Below, piece by piece: positions 5,112 to 5,339 of a stretch of DNA of 5,339 bases; the stretch's first letter is position 1; each line of letters begins with the position of its first letter. This DNA comes from Rhodospirillaceae bacterium. Its GTDB lineage: Bacteria > Pseudomonadota > Alphaproteobacteria > UBA8366 > GCA-2717185. The notes under the pieces are model-generated. The model did no database searches. It was not told where the DNA came from and saw nothing but the letters and a program-made list of their open reading frames with translations. Where the stretch lies: contig JABJJH010000274.1 of assembly GCA_018660965.1 (NCBI GenBank), positions 1 through 5,339 on the forward strand, in the 5' to 3' direction. The position numbers were made by a program, and so were the translations under genes.

Positions 5112-5339
5112 GTGCACACCATCGATATCGTGACAGTCCAAGACAGCCCCATGGAAATTTTTATGTTCGAGCCTGAAGGGGAAGGCCCCCATCCGGGCAT
5201 TGTCCTGGCGCAGCATATTCCAAGTGGCCATTCCGGTGTGGAGAACGACGTGTTTACGCTGAAGACAGCCGAGCGATACGCCGAGAATGGTTATAAGGTT
5301 GCGGTTCCGTTCATCTTTCACTGGTGGCCAAAAGAAGAC
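5112..5339 (+). CDS. Dienelactone hydrolase family protein, 5' part only (GTG start)
   Basis: The reading frame opens with GTG at 5112 and continues for 76 codons to the window edge, so the C-terminal two thirds are missing. The start is fixed by an excellent Shine-Dalgarno sequence, AGGGAGGG (5098-5105), six bases upstream; the first in-frame ATG is codon 14 and has no such site. The N-terminus has the dienelactone hydrolase alpha/beta-hydrolase pattern: a short beta hairpin (MEIFMFEPEG), then HPGIVLAQHIPSGH, then a helix and strand (AERYAENGYKVAVPFIF). In characterised dienelactone hydrolase the AQEIFG motif supplies Glu36, which contacts the nucleophilic cysteine; here that position is His35. 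The nucleophile, aspartate and histidine lie outside the window. Family members hydrolyse lactones or esters, for example in chloroaromatic breakdown. It diverges from the dehydrogenase gene and has its own predicted promoter. The substrate is unknown. Confidence 0.85.
   Translation, partial: MHTIDIVTVQDSPMEIFMFEPEGEGPHPGIVLAQHIPSGHSGVENDVFTLKTAERYAENGYKVAVPFIFHWWPKED

Noticed and set aside
5028..5321. 97-codon open frame on the minus strand opposite the hydrolase gene
   Set aside because: The plus-strand frame has a strong ribosome binding site, a promoter and clear dienelactone hydrolase motifs; the minus frame has none.

Overview
The window looks like accessory catabolic DNA from a moderately GC-rich proteobacterium. 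I lean towards an alphaproteobacterium, judging from GC-biased codon use, strong GGAGG-type ribosome binding sites and the mix of enzymes, but nothing here fixes the taxon. All recognisable genes encode soluble enzymes of oxidative or carbonyl metabolism. There is no transporter, regulator, flavin reductase, RNA gene, CRISPR array or mobile element.

Layout, left to right. Bases 1-123 are a leader with no recognisable gene. A TauD/TfdA-type Fe(II)/2-oxoglutarate dioxygenase (124-960, +) is followed, after a 159-bp gap holding two related hairpins, by an LLM-class (luciferase-like) flavin oxidoreductase (1120-2115, +). A group D-type flavin monooxygenase of the acyl-CoA dehydrogenase fold (2161-3345, -) converges on it. 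That gene diverges from a small VOC/glyoxalase-fold metalloenzyme (3493-3897, +) across a compact regulatory region with recognisable promoters on both strands. A GhrA-like 2-hydroxyacid dehydrogenase (3937-4872, -) converges on the VOC gene. It diverges from a dienelactone-hydrolase-family gene that begins with GTG at 5112 and runs off the right edge.

Functionally, the set would suit breakdown of an organic acid, sulfonate, aromatic or cyclic compound. The dioxygenase and the two flavin enzymes could oxygenate or cleave the substrate, the VOC and hydrolase proteins could act on ring-opened or lactone intermediates, and the dehydrogenase could reduce a 2-oxoacid product such as glyoxylate. 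This pathway is inference: each gene except the first pair is its own transcription unit, and no substrate can be named. Both flavin enzymes may need reduced flavin from a reductase encoded elsewhere.

The least ordinary signals are non-coding. Two structurally matched hairpins with compensatory base changes lie between the first two genes. A 16-bp near-perfect palindrome fills exactly the spacer of the VOC promoter. A 9-bp inverted repeat has arms covering the two opposed -35 boxes of the divergent 3346-3492 region.
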